A stretch of DNA of 30,946 bases from Phoronis australis (lineage: Eukaryota; Phoronida; Phoronidae). The position numbers were made by a program, and so were the translations under genes. Of this stretch, positions 19,906 through 30,397 are shown piece after piece (the stretch's first letter is position 1; each line of letters begins with the position of its first letter). The notes under the pieces are model-generated. The model saw only the letters and a program-made list of their open reading frames with translations. It was not told the DNA's origin and did no database searches. The stretch is from contig NMRA01000115.1 of assembly GCA_002633005.1 (NCBI GenBank), positions 537,008 to 567,953 on the forward strand, read 5' to 3'.

Positions 19906-20400
19906 TTCTATGAGCACAGCAACTGAATGCTCAACCTACATATGTCAAACTCTCGTGTGTTGCGCCTAAAGTGCAGTGATGATCCCGTTGATTGCTGAAC
20001 CCTTCGGCTTTAAAATCCTAGACTCGACTCGAAGGAAACCCATTTACCCACCTCAGCCGCAACTTAGCACCCCACCAACGTCAATAAGTCGGTTTCCGAC
20101 AAGCGACCCACAATGAAGCCCCAGTAACTTGCAAATTTTAATCATTGCATCATTCTGGTCACACTGAGTTCATGAACTGCCAAATGAAATGAACGTTTGA
20201 CCTTCTTACTTGACGCCCATCTAGGATACCATAAGGGTGGCAACATGTTGCATCGGGGAATTGGGTAAAGCGCGATTGTATGTACACAGGCGGCCCGAAA
20301 GTTTCGGGGCCGGGGATGTGGAACTGCTGTTCAGAAAATCTATTGGTGGTGGACTAAAAAACAAAAAACGATACCGCCGCGATCTCAGGTCGCTACTGTG

Positions 20401-20662
20401 CCAAGTTTCCCTCCACGTGATGTCATGGGTGGAAGTCGTACCATCTACTGTAAAGAGGTGGGGCTTGGCAGGTTGGAAGCCTAAGATGGTTCTGAGCTTG
20501 AACTAAGAGATCATTATGACGATACAGAGGAGAGTTGATAAGCGAATCACAGACAAGTCGTGGGAGGAACAAAGAACGAACAACGCTCGCTCACACAATT
20601 GGTGCTCCATTCAACACAATCTCTACCCGCGGCAGATACATACCAGTACCGCAGAATATTTC
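20401..20662 (+). repeat. 262-bp exact duplicate, first copy (before the N)
   Basis: Identical base for base to 20,694-20,955 (offset 293). It ends immediately before the single N at 20,663. The content (CCAAGTTTCCCTCCACGTGA to GCAGAATATTTC) is not recognised as a gene. A perfect copy abutting an N is much more likely an unmerged overlap of two contigs than a real tandem duplication. Confidence 0.97.
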
Positions 20663-20693
20663 NGGAAACATGTTGAAGAAAATAAGTTTATTT
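20663..20693. other. Assembly gap (one N) plus 30 unshared bases
   Basis: One N is followed by 30 bases (start GGAAACATGTTGAAG) with no equivalent ahead of the first copy. Some scaffolders write a single n when the estimated gap is zero or negative. The 30 bases may be the ragged end of the second contig or an allelic variant. Confidence 0.85.
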
Positions 20694-20955
20694 CCAAGTT
20701 TCCCTCCACGTGATGTCATGGGTGGAAGTCGTACCATCTACTGTAAAGAGGTGGGGCTTGGCAGGTTGGAAGCCTAAGATGGTTCTGAGCTTGAACTAAG
20801 AGATCATTATGACGATACAGAGGAGAGTTGATAAGCGAATCACAGACAAGTCGTGGGAGGAACAAAGAACGAACAACGCTCGCTCACACAATTGGTGCTC
20901 CATTCAACACAATCTCTACCCGCGGCAGATACATACCAGTACCGCAGAATATTTC
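20694..20955 (+). repeat. 262-bp exact duplicate, second copy (after the N)
   Basis: Second copy of 20,401-20,662 with no differences that I could find. After 20,955 the sequence continues into unique DNA. Confidence 0.97.
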
Positions 20956-21252
20956 TGCTTTGTATAGCCTGATTTCAAGCAATACCTAACTGTCAGTTCT
21001 TTACTAATGCTCTAAGCTCTCTCCCACGTTGACAAATGAGTAATTTGAGATCAAATTCATATCGGTAAGTGGTATACAACAATATTCAACGCAAACTCTA
21101 TCTAGTGTAGACATTTTTAGAAAATTTCTATGCGGGTCCTTGGCTCTATAGTTAAACAAGTGGGTGCGAAACAGATCCTGCGAAATTCTACGTGTCTATG
21201 ACAATTAGTATTGGGGACACCCGGGGGAAATACTCCGGAATACGTTCTACAG

Positions 21253-21510
21253 ATGTTAGATGATCTTATCTGGCGAAAACGTAAGATCACGCAAGTCTGC
21301 GGAAGATGTCACCAAGCATTACAAGCGAAGCACGTGATCGCACAAGCTTTTTCCACGAGATGTTGGGTTGACGGAACTGAGCCCGGGTCAATCACCAGTC
21401 ATTCAGTCATGCAGCCAGTCGTTCAAGACTATTTATTTTCAAAATGGTTAACACAATACGATAAAGACACGTTCCAACTCTGCAAGACGGCTATCAACAT
21501 GTTCGCATGA
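21253..21510 (+). CDS. Weak candidate exon, 85 codons, unknown
   Basis: Starting at the ATG after TACGTTCTACAG (acceptor-like, with a weak pyrimidine tract), a frame runs MLDDLIWRKRKITQVCGRCH and ends in LCKTAINMFA before TGA. It has a Cys-x2-Cys pair (CGRC), further cysteines and balanced composition, unlike the AT-driven frames around it. The CxxC and the later RCW.DGTEPGS text recall, very loosely, the zinc-ribbon region of ISXO2-type transposases. I do not recognise it and chance is quite possible. Confidence 0.18.
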   Translation: MLDDLIWRKRKITQVCGRCHQALQAKHVIAQAFSTRCWVDGTEPGSITSHSVMQPVVQDYLFSKWLTQYDKDTFQLCKTAINMFA

Positions 21511-24500
21511 TTTTGCTCTCGTCTCAGACCACTCTTACAAAATATTGTACTATACAGCGTTCTTGACTAGATCATGCAATGGCAATACAACTTTTGGACA
21601 GACGTTCTACAATTTAATCTGAGGCAAAGAGAATTAAGTTTTATAACTCATTGTTAATAAATCTCAATACGCAATGTGCCACGAGGCAGCGTTGTATTAT
21701 TTATCTGAACCATTCATACACAGGTCAGCTATTCATTGTTATTCACTAGTAGCGCAGTAGCTAATCGTGAGCGGTATTGTGGGCGCTGAACCCTTATTCA
21801 TCTACCTACAATTCATTTTCATTACCAACTGTGTCATTGAAGCTACGACTGTGTAGAGGGCGAGTCGACTCTCGCGCTATAGACACAGGTACGACATTAA
21901 ACGTAAATTAACAGCTAGCGATACACAGTGTCGTAAACTTCACTTTAAGTGACAACTTGGACAGAATAGGTTTTGAAGGGTCACCACTCATTCCTCTCTG
22001 AAAGACAACAGGTATGTTATGATGCTAATCTTGATCGCTGGTTTCAGAAATACAGCTGGAGATTTTTCAGGGATTACTTGAAAATCTTGTTTACCGTCGT
22101 ACGCCTGCTTACTGGAAGTACCTAAGTAAGGGTATTTGGTAGGCTTTGACAAGCTTAACTGCTTGTTTAAATAATTCTCAACAACTGTATCGAACGGATA
22201 TATATTGAGCCTGGTGATATAATTATTGTCAAATTTAAAATGACGTGTCCATCGATATGTACGTGCCTCGTTGTAGGTATGTTTTTTTAGCTCTATACGT
22301 AGGTTTTCAGAAAACACAAACAACAACGAAAATTACTCTATCAGCTGAGCACGGCTCGTAGGAAGGAAAGACATAGCTTCACTCGACGATTTTCTTTGAG
22401 TGGTAAACCTGGGTGTAAACCAGACAAGCACCGGTGAAAACACACACTAAATATAGCTAACAGCGTACAATAAACGTTGCTAAATATCCCTGATCATAAG
22501 CATTTGGCTGTAGCTTAATCTTTACACAGGTGGCAATTGTTTACTCAAAAAATCAAATATACTTTAAAAATCAAGCATGCGTGGACGTTCGGAAAGCGAT
22601 CGTTTTTTGACACAGTTAGATTAAGGGAGTTCTTTAAGCTAGCTACCTGTCAATACCAAGTAAAAGTGGCGCCCTCTTGGGATATGAGGCTACATTTGTC
22701 TCGAAGTCTGTGTTTTGCAATACCTCAGGCGAAGTAAATTCATGACTTGCTCGCTCACCCATTAACACGTTTTCTTAAGACATGATAGTATAGATGCGAA
22801 GTAATCGCCAGTCCTCCAACGCTACCTAGCGTTGGCAATCCTCATCGTTAACCTGCCAATTGATAGTTATTGGAGTGAGCAGATGATAATTTTTGAATGA
22901 AAATATACTGAAAACCAGAAAGCCCAGCAAGTTAAGAATTACCTGGCAATAAAATGTGTTTTTTTTTTACTGAGCCCAGATAAGCACATGTGCTGATTAT
23001 TGCCGTAATCTCTTGCTGCGTCTCGTGTATTTCGAAGTCCCAGAAATATTTCAGGAAAGAATAACTGGATTAAGTACACAAACGCCCGCTGCTGTATCTC
23101 CTAAAACGCTTGCAGGATCGTAATGAGATTCACAGATATGTTCCAATGAAGCTGAAGACAGATGACGAGGAATTTCTTACTTATTCGATAATCGATGTGC
23201 CTATCAGTTGTGATAATTTTATTTTTTACATTTGTCTCTGTATCTTCGTTTCCTTGATGGGTTTTCATGAAAGTTGGCAACTAGTCTAAGATTTCTGCTA
23301 AAAAGGCAACGGCACCTTCCCAATTTAGGACGGATTCGGTATATTTTTCGTCACCTAGTGGCCTTTTTATTATTTCTCCGTTTTGGCGGCCGCCCGTCTA
23401 TCGGCAAAACTGCTCGAAAGATCATGGTGAATATTGGCAGATGTGTTCCTGATGAGAATACAGTGACTCGTTTTAAAATTTTCGGAAGAGCGTGACTATT
23501 GCGGCTCGCCCTAATGACAGTTTCTTTTCTTGCGTCCGCGGCTGCATCTCTATTTAATGCCTTGCAGTAATTTATTTTTTGTGTCTGTGTTTCGCTATAT
23601 GTCACCAATTGAATGACGTATAAATTCTTACGAAATCGTACTGTGCTAACATATTTTATGTCTTTGACCTACCTCTTAGCCAGAGCACAGTAACAGACAG
23701 GTTTTAATGTTGTGTAATTACTAAGTCAGGATGGTTTTCTTTTGCACTGATACGATAAGAGCAACCCTCTCCTCTTTTGAGAAAAGTGTCACCATCAAAT
23801 ATTTTCTTCTATGGAATCCCCGGTAATAGTCACTTATGGTGCCGCGTTTTGAGAATCAGTGCAGAAAATTGGTTGTAAAAATGAGATACACCTAAAGTGA
23901 CTATTACCCAATTCCCTTTTAATCGTGCAAATTCACACTTTGTCCTGCAAATCAGCGATTGACGGAAATGGGTTGGTCACTTCAAGAGTCAATTGTGTAG
24001 TTATTACTAACAGAATGTTTTGCACGGTGCAGGATAAAACTAGTTAGATGAGGTGAGTTCCGCCCCTTAAGGGAACTTACGCAAATTAAAACGGGTAAAA
24101 TGCGAACACAAGTTAAGTCTACACCTTCAAGTCCACTGTCATACGGTGTCGCGCAGCCCCAACCACATCCCACTCTGGTTTGTCACTAACTTCTTGTGCC
24201 CCCTACCACACTACCGTCGCTACACTTAATTCCGACCCTATTTTGGAGTGTCATACAAGGAAGACAGTGTCGCAAAGTGGCACGTTCTTGACCCAAATCT
24301 ACAGTAGACGCTAGCGGTAACTGTTTCTACTAAAACACTCTTACGACGGCGGAAGGTCTTTCGGCAGAAAAGTTCACAGGGAAGGATTGTAGACATAATA
24401 AATTATGAGAAAACGCAATATCTAGAATACGAATAAAATTGTCTTGTACACTTTCCCTTCTCACCCTAAATTACATGCATGAGCGTGGACGTCAATGAAC

Positions 24501-24783
24501 ACACATGTGTAATCTTGTTTTTAAGTGCGCGGCACATATGCCCATTGTGATAACGTGTTTTTACGTTTTCCTTTGTCCGTATAAAATGATGCGTTTTCGA
24601 AGAAACCTTTTGAAGCCCTTTTTTAAGATACGTCGATGAGACCACAGATAAACCTATAAGGTATGGATTTTGTAAACGTTGAACATTGTGGCACTCAAAC
24701 ATTTCCAGGGAGACGAGCACTTGTTGCAGGTAGGCGACGCTAATTAAATTATAACTGTCGTGAGTCTCTTAACAATCACAATT
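21511..24783. other. Long stretch with no gene recognised
   Basis: Frames up to 112 codons (minus, 21,988-22,326) show no motifs and overlap others. The only discrete structure noted is the short hairpin at 22,816-22,835. Confidence 0.5.
22816..22835. repeat. Short perfect hairpin (9-bp arms, 2-base loop)
   Basis: CCAACGCTA-CC-TAGCGTTGG. A compact perfect inverted repeat with no recognised role. There is no T-run after it and no gene beside it. Confidence 0.85.
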
Positions 24784-24821
24784 GGGGAAACCCCGTCGTC
24801 GACGTCATGGTAACGGTTGCC
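24784..24821 (+). promoter_or_regulatory. Cluster of kappaB-, CRE- and RFX-like motifs
   Basis: GGGGAAACCCC (fits the kappaB consensus GGGRNWYYCC) is followed by CGACGTCA (one base from a CRE) and by CATGGTAACGGTTGCC, two X-box half-site-like pieces for RFX factors. All fall within 38 bases that are locally CpG-rich in AT-rich DNA. The spot is about 0.6-1.0 kb ahead of the plus-strand frames at 25,378 and 25,827, so it could be their promoter or enhancer. Binding is inferred only from consensus matches. Confidence 0.3.
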
Positions 24822-25377
24822 TACTCCGTGTTGCTGTTCAATCTTCTGTTGTTGCTAACTCGATTCAAATGCATAAGGCATTAGGCCTACTTTTGAAAGC
24901 AAACCGGCCTTTATAACCGTCAGTAACTGGTTTACGTATTGCGTCGGCATCCACAGCATAACGCACGGAAACCTTCATATTAATCCAACGAAGTGCACTT
25001 TAGTTGATAGCCTGTTGACATTAACCCATACACGCCAGTCCGGGTAATTTGTGCTGCCATTTGTACGTAACTCGCATGTACATGCATATGTGGGAATTTG
25101 ATTAGCGACACGACTTTGTAAATTACTGGGAAAATAACCAATCGAGAAGGAGCATATAATGTAATGTACTGTACTTGTACTCTGGTGGTATGGTGGAGGT
25201 ATCAGGATGACAAAACTTTATCCTTCAGACCTATCTGTGTCAGAGATGGTAAGGCAATGAAGATAAATGTAGCATGGTATGGCAGCAGCGCTACCAAGTT
25301 CATTGATAAAAATGACAAGTCTGTGCCTATCGTACTTTTTCTATCGACTGACATTATCTTTAATGGTTGAGAAATGA

Positions 25378-25644
25378 TCTACGATTTGTATAATTACGAG
25401 CTCCATAGCTAGGCTGTCGATAGATTTCCTGTCTATAGCTTACGATTTGTTCTTGCTAATCTTACTTGGAGGTAAGATTGGCAAGAACAAACCTGATGCC
25501 GTCCCTCAACAGCCACCGTACTTACTAGCGATTGGTGTTGTAACTGTGGTGTTGGAAATAATTTTCCCTTTTTTCTATTCAGGAAGAGCAAAACAGAAAC
25601 TGAAAGGCGTGTTGGCTACATCGGGACAGGAAGTGTGGTTGTAA
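25378..25644 (+). CDS. Hydrophobic open frame, possible exon(s)
   Basis: An 89-codon stop-free frame ends in TAA (GQEVWL-stop). It has two hydrophobic stretches, around SIDFLSIAYDLFLLILL and PPYLLAIGVVTVVLEIIF, separated by GGKIGKNKPDAVP. The pattern VP-x-PY-x-LE-x-G-x-L-x-G loosely recalls the N-terminal part of alkylglycerol monooxygenase-like membrane hydroxylases, but I see no histidine boxes and would not name it so. There is no ATG at the start, so it would have to be an internal exon. A competing reading is an intron 25,472-25,582 (GAG|GTAAGA to CTATTCAG|GAAG), which would remove most of the frame. Confidence 0.3.
   Translation, partial: STICIITSSIARLSIDFLSIAYDLFLLILLGGKIGKNKPDAVPQQPPYLLAIGVVTVVLEIIFPFFYSGRAKQKLKGVLATSGQEVWL
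25446..25491. repeat. Hairpin over a splice-donor-like site
   Basis: TTTGTTCTTGCTAATCTTAC on the left and GTAAGATTGGCAAGAACAAA on the right pair along about 19-20 bases with one mismatch around a six- to seven-base loop. The right arm begins with the GTAAGA donor-like motif. If transcribed, the donor would be sequestered in the stem. Confidence 0.7.
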
Positions 25645-25826
25645 CTATTAAGGAGAACGATTTTGGCCAAAAGCGTGAACATTCGCTGATTGCCGGTGAC
25701 GCTAAGGGCCCAATCAGTGTTCATCAAAGCGAGGAAAATTGCACTTCCCCATGCAAAATAATCACTGACAAGTTGCCGCATTTGTGCGTGTGAATTTCCT
25801 GCAATAGATTTGCCGATTGTCAAGAA

Positions 25827-26273
25827 ATGGCGCAATCCGCTGCTGTTGTTGAAGCTACAATGACTTCATCACTTTTGAGCTTTGTTGATGTTGTTACGGG
25901 AACAATGCGTTTTTTCTTACCCATCATTTTGTGCTACTATCTAATGAAAATTGTCTTACAATTGTGGCGTAGTGGAGACAAACAGCATACTTTTTGTGAG
26001 ATGAGTGAAAACTTTAAAATTCCAATGCAAATCGTCTGCTTAGGAAGTTTTACCCTCATCGTCAACCACTGGATATCAAAGAATGCGCACGCGCAGGAAC
26101 CTCAATATGGAGAAACAAGTGTTTTCGTTCTGTTTACCTTTGCGTTTTGGTTGGTCGTTTTGCTGCTCGTAAACTTGACGTTTGTGTACATGTGGATAGA
26201 GGGCGCTTTTAACTACATAATGACCATTTTTGAGGACGAAAAACCTTCCTTGGGTAATAGTGAAAATTGTTAA
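25827..26273 (+). CDS. 148-aa multi-pass membrane protein, unknown family
   Basis: The best intact gene candidate. The ATG has G at -3 and G at +4 (GAAATGG), a good context. The protein has three strongly hydrophobic segments at about residues 22-46 (containing MRFFLPIILCYYLMKIVL), 66-83 (MQIVCLGSFTLIV) and 98-123 (VFVLFTFAFWLVVLLLVNLT). A polar loop lies at 47-65 (SGDKQHTFCEMSE), another at 84-97, and the tail is acidic (FEDEKPS). Stop is TAA, and AATAAA follows 14 bases later. No signal peptide is needed, because segment 1 can insert. I do not recognise the family. It could be a single-exon gene or the last exon of a longer one, since TTTCCTGCAATAG at 25,795-25,807 is acceptor-like and the frame is open just before the ATG. 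Confidence 0.6.
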   Translation: MAQSAAVVEATMTSSLLSFVDVVTGTMRFFLPIILCYYLMKIVLQLWRSGDKQHTFCEMSENFKIPMQIVCLGSFTLIVNHWISKNAHAQEPQYGETSVFVLFTFAFWLVVLLLVNLTFVYMWIEGAFNYIMTIFEDEKPSLGNSENC

Positions 26274-26286
26274 ATGTTGATCTTTA

Positions 26287-26292
26287 AATAAA
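26287..26292 (+). terminator. Polyadenylation signal AATAAA
   Basis: Canonical hexamer 14 bases after the stop of the 148-aa frame, followed by a T/G-containing stretch (TTATGAGTACAGTTTTG). Position and strand fit a very short 3' UTR. The hexamer is common in AT-rich DNA, so it supports the gene only together with the frame. Confidence 0.45.
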
Positions 26293-27040
26293 CATTTACG
26301 TTATGAGTACAGTTTTGACCAGAGGGGAGTCTTGAATTTTATGTTTTAATTAGCTATTGTTCATGTCTTCGGTTGTGAATGAAGCTGGGTAATTGTTCAA
26401 GCTCCACAGAGAATCTGTACTGTCTGTTACATTGCCTGGAACTTCGTTATATTTTCAAAGTAAAAATTTTAGTACCAAAATGTCGTTCATGGCTAATTAC
26501 ATGCAAACACCGTTGCCTGGCGAAAGTGTGCATTGCTTCACGAAAAGCGCCACCTCGAGTTTGGATTTTCAGTTGTGGAGAACGCTAGGCCTACGGTAGC
26601 ACCTCATACAAAAGTGGAATACTTTAAAAACAATTTCTTTCAGCGTTTTGGAGGACAGTGCCAAAAGCTCAGTATCTGAAAGTAGAAGAAATGTCAGCGC
26701 CTTATTGCTCGAGACAATGCTCGGCGCGCGTACGCTGCGTGACAGCAAACTTGTAGCGTCTGGTCTCAAAGCAAAAACGATCAGTTCTTTGCAAGCCCAA
26801 GAATTACATCCGATTTGACCAATAAGAAACAAATTAAGACCAATTTCATAACGGTAAGCGTTCTAAATAAAAAGTTGGCACTTTTATGCGTAAAAGGTGG
26901 GATTATAGCCTGGCAAGCCACGTAGGTATAAGTATCGCCATCTATCGGGTAAGGGACAAGTTATGAGAAAGAGAAGCTAAAGAAGTTATCAAAAGCAGAA
27001 GTAGTCCCTTGGCATTGCTTTTGATGCTTGATGTTGCAAG
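26293..27040. other. No confirmed gene; a short Kozak-like frame
   Basis: A 39-codon plus-strand frame at 26,480-26,599 starts ACCAAAATG (A at -3), reads MSFMANYMQTPLPGESVHCF and ends in TAG. It could be a first exon but has no donor within it. A minus-strand frame of 87 codons at 26,569-26,832 overlaps it. Neither is recognised. Confidence 0.35.
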
Positions 27041-27050
27041 ATGACGTCAT
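27041..27050. promoter_or_regulatory. Perfect CRE palindrome ATGACGTCAT
   Basis: Exact CREB/ATF octamer TGACGTCA with symmetric flanking A/T. No adjacent gene is identified. Confidence 0.3.
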
Positions 27051-27134
27051 GCTTCTTTCGTTTGAAAATGCTGCATGCGGTTAGATATGGAGACAATCTT
27101 ACCGGATCTAATTAAGATAATGCGCTAGAATGTG

Positions 27135-27200
27135 CTCATAAGGGTGCTACGATTAATCGAGATGTAATCGACCCGGAAACGACCGATTTCCATGTCGATA
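27135..27200 (+). mobile_element. Possible hAT-type transposon end
   Basis: AAGGGTGCTACGATTAATCG followed by AGATGTAATCGACC resembles the start of many hAT elements, which begin CA-G-GGTG and carry repeated ATTAATCG motifs near the end. The first bases deviate (CATAAGGGTG) and no matching inverted end or 8-bp duplication is visible in the window, so this is at most a solo decayed end. Confidence 0.22.
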
Positions 27201-27636
27201 CGCCAAGGCCGATTTCAATTCGATTCTTTGTTTCATTTTTTGCCGTTAGGTGTCTTACAGAGTTGTGACTTAGTTTGTATCGGTTGAAGAGTGTTATGTG
27301 AGTTATTGAAACACTGAACACACAAACAGCTCGGATTGTTTGTAAGTTGGAATCTTATCAAATTCAACAATTCTATTACTAAAATTGGTAAGTTGACTAC
27401 TTAAACTTGAGAAAAAATGAATGAATTTGACAAACAAGAATAGAATCTAAAATAATTGAATTCTTCCTAAAAAGAACCGAATCGAATTCCTAAAAACTAA
27501 ACATGAATTGCCCCACCGCTCAGGCTATTGGCTTACGAAGTAAATGATTGTGTGTTAGCCGGGCAGCAAAAAATCAAACACAAGCGGTCGGTTATTGCAA
27601 TTCAAGGGACGATAAAACTGTTTTGATACCAAAATT

Positions 27637-27672
27637 TTTGTTTGTTTGTTTGTTTGTTTGTTTGTTTGTTTG
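27637..27672 (+). repeat. (TTTG)9 microsatellite
   Basis: Nine perfect TTTG units, or (CAAA)n on the minus strand. It lies next to the downstream end of the minus-strand LINE relic and could be its tail or a later expansion. Confidence 0.97.
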
Positions 27673-27674
27673 TT

Positions 27675-28330
27675 GAAAAAAATTGATAATTTTTAACCAG
27701 TATATAACAATTCTCAATAATAGATGTACCTTCATTTTCACTCTACCAAGCTCTCCCCTCACTGCAGCGTTTGAGACATGCTGCCCAAATCCCAACAAAA
27801 ATTTACAAACTTTATTTTGCACGATTTCATGTCTTGTGCGGGGTGAAATCCCTAAATCTTAGAACCATACAACAAGATCGGTAATATTTTTGTGTCAAAC
27901 ATTTTAAACCACATTTGCACATGAATGTCATTGTACATAAACATGTGCTTTTTCAGTACAAAAATGGCCTTTGCCGCTTTGTCAGCTAACACATGAAGCT
28001 TCCATTTATTACAATATTCTTCTAGTTTGGTAATTAATCTTTCCATAGCAATAGCCGTTTTAGAGACAAGAACCAAATCATCGACAAACAACAACAAATA
28101 TCAATTCAATATTCCAATACTTATACACGAGCCCTGTATATTTAATGTTAATCACTTTCTAAATCATTTATAAATAGCGAGAAGAGAAAGGGAGACAATT
28201 GACACCCTTGTCTTACACCCATCGTACATTGGAAGAAATTGGTTACGTAACTATCCCCATCAGCAAGACGCAAGAGTTCACATTTTCATACATTCTGTTT
28301 AGAATTTTATGCAAAAGGCCAATGTAAAAC
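27675..28330 (-). mobile_element. LINE reverse-transcriptase relic (minus strand)
   Basis: The minus strand carries TNFFQCTMGVRQGCQLSPFL and FSLFINDLE (about 28,151-28,235). After a frameshift LLFVDDLVLVS follows, the catalytic A/V-DD motif at 28,078-28,089, and then LITKLEEYCNKWKLHV. Next come KAIFVLKK, FDTKILPILLYGSK (27,855-27,985), a TAG, and after another frame change VCKFLLGFGQHVSNAAVRGE, LGRVKMKV and IVIYWLKI (27,680-27,810). These are the RT palm and thumb of a jockey/CR1-like LINE. Endonuclease and C-terminal knuckle are missing. Between WKLHVLADK and AAKAIF about 50 residues normally present (the F-YLG block) are absent without loss of frame. It is an old fragment with at least two frameshifts and several stops. 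Confidence 0.87.
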
Positions 28331-29818
28331 GTGACTTCATATACCTTAAGGACAAGGGAGATTACTATACAGCACCGTCCTGTTATATGCCACATTTCTA
28401 GTAAACTTACAACTCTGTACTCGAGTAATGCGGCAACTTCAAGTCTGGGTCTGATAGTTGAACTCTACTCAAGCCGTAGAATCGAACTGAAAGTCGTTAT
28501 AAACTGTTCGAGAACATGACTGGCGAATAAAATGACACCCTGTGACAAGTCATCGTGTAGAGCTTAGTTTTAGACAATAAAGACTGTCAATTCTTTCCAA
28601 AACCAGATATCACCTCTATTTTGACTTAAAGAGCAATTTGAGACTAAGTTATTGACCGTAGGTTGTCTAAAGCAAAAGTTGCGTTTTGTGATGGAAGACG
28701 GTTGTACGACCGCTTCAACTAATCACGCTGCATGATTGAAGCGCAAATATGTAAGTTAACTCGAAGCGTGATAAGAAACTGGTGAACTTTCGAGTCGTGT
28801 TCCGAGCACGGAAATTAAACTCCGGGTCTAGATCTTGGACTTCGTTGTTGAAAGCACCAAATTTTTTCAAAGTGGCATTTGACCTTTCAAAGTAACGTCG
28901 TGTCGTGAGCGTCCTCTGTTCGAATTGAAACTGGCTACTCAATGAATCACATAGGTTACCTTGACGGTCATACTGCCTTGACGACCGTACAGAAGTTAAC
29001 CCGCAGTGGCAATCGACTGTAGTGGATCTGAATTGAACCAACAACGACCCTCCAATTTCTCTCTCAAGTCAAGAAATCATTTCATATCTAAACAAAGAAC
29101 AAGTTAGTACCGGTTTTATAACAGACAAGGTGTGGCCTGAATCATTTAAAAAAAAATGTGCAGGCTTATTTAAACTTCGTGTAAAATCCGTATGTGAACA
29201 AAAATCTGTTTGCAATGTTAAGTTTGTAAACATGATCAATTGTTCTTCATCTGCTTGAAGAAAGGCGAAAAATTATAAAACGTTTTTCAACGCCAAACAA
29301 AATGTTTTATTTCTTTCGTCTGCACTGCGGCATGCTTCAACCTAACCTATTAATATTCATCACAAATTTGTTTATGTACAAACATTTGACTGGCAGTGTT
29401 CAGTTTGTAAAACATTGTTAACTGCGCTCACCCAGCATGATGTCTCGAAATTAACTCACTTTTTCGAAGTTGAATGAAAACTAAAATTAAAATTTTTATC
29501 GATTCTTTTTCCTCATGATATAGAGCACTGAAATGTCTAAGTTGAATATCAGACATGAATTTCGTAACATGAGGCAAGCGCAAGACACATGCTGTGGAAA
29601 ATCTTTGGTTATGAAACGGGAACTGTAAATTTTATCCCACCATGTTCCAATAATTCAACTTTAGCGACCAATCACTTCGTTTACTGTTACTTTGCTGGTA
29701 TATAAGCGAGTAATGGCCGAACATACTCACGAAATAATCGTTTTTTTTCTTGACTGGTTTTGCGTGCTCTTGATAAAGTATTCTCCGTACGTACCAAAAC
29801 TCCACTGGATTCTTTTGA
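28331..29818. other. Stretch with no gene recognised
   Basis: The longest frame is 109 codons on the minus strand (28,715-29,044), Arg/Ser/Gln-rich, with no motif and no convincing splice sites. No repeat is shared with the rest of the window. Confidence 0.5.
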
Positions 29819-29848
29819 TATTTTATTTTATTTTATTTTATTTTATTT
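29819..29848 (+). repeat. (TTTTA)5 microsatellite
   Basis: Five perfect TTTTA units with partial units on both sides, inside a plus-strand frame that has Phe/Ile/Leu runs only because of it. Confidence 0.95.
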
Positions 29849-30397
29849 CAAATGTCGGTAAACATCTCAGTGTATCATTTAGGTATCCGTAAACCTGACT
29901 GTGCAGTTTTTCAAACGATTTTAGTTTTCGTGAAGTCTGATGCACAATACGTATCATTATTCTTGTTGTCGAGCGCTTTGCACTTCAGATTCGAGTCCGG
30001 TATTCGTGAAATTGGACTGTTAAGATGTTCTTCGACAAACGAAAAAATAACGAGAAATGTCCATCAGGCCATGATTAAATCCCGCACAAATGCGTTTCCA
30101 AAACTGGCATTGGTACTTTATCGACGTTCACGATACCCCATGTGTTGGGACTTTTTGTGATTTGAAAAAATATATTTTGTGAATATCAATGATGAGTATC
30201 TAGGGACGTGTAATATATGTGAATACAGTACAGTGATTATTTATTTATATTATATTTTCTGTTGTACATGTATGTGACTGACTCAGTGGAATCGTCAATC
30301 AAGTGTAGCCATTATCTTGCAGTTGCAGCGAAAAATCATTACTTATAGAATGGAAGCAGCGAATTCAATCTCATAAGTCAACATTCCAGCCTCACCG
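29849..30397. other. Stretch with no gene recognised
   Basis: A 102-codon plus-strand frame (29,852-30,160) has mixed composition and no motif. Its start overlaps the edge of the ATTTT repeat and there is no downstream support. I treat it as unproven. Confidence 0.45.

Noticed and set aside
20237-20777. Frames of 65-89 codons running through the duplicated segment
   Set aside because: They cross the N or its identical copies and change frame between copies. They are consequences of the assembly duplication.
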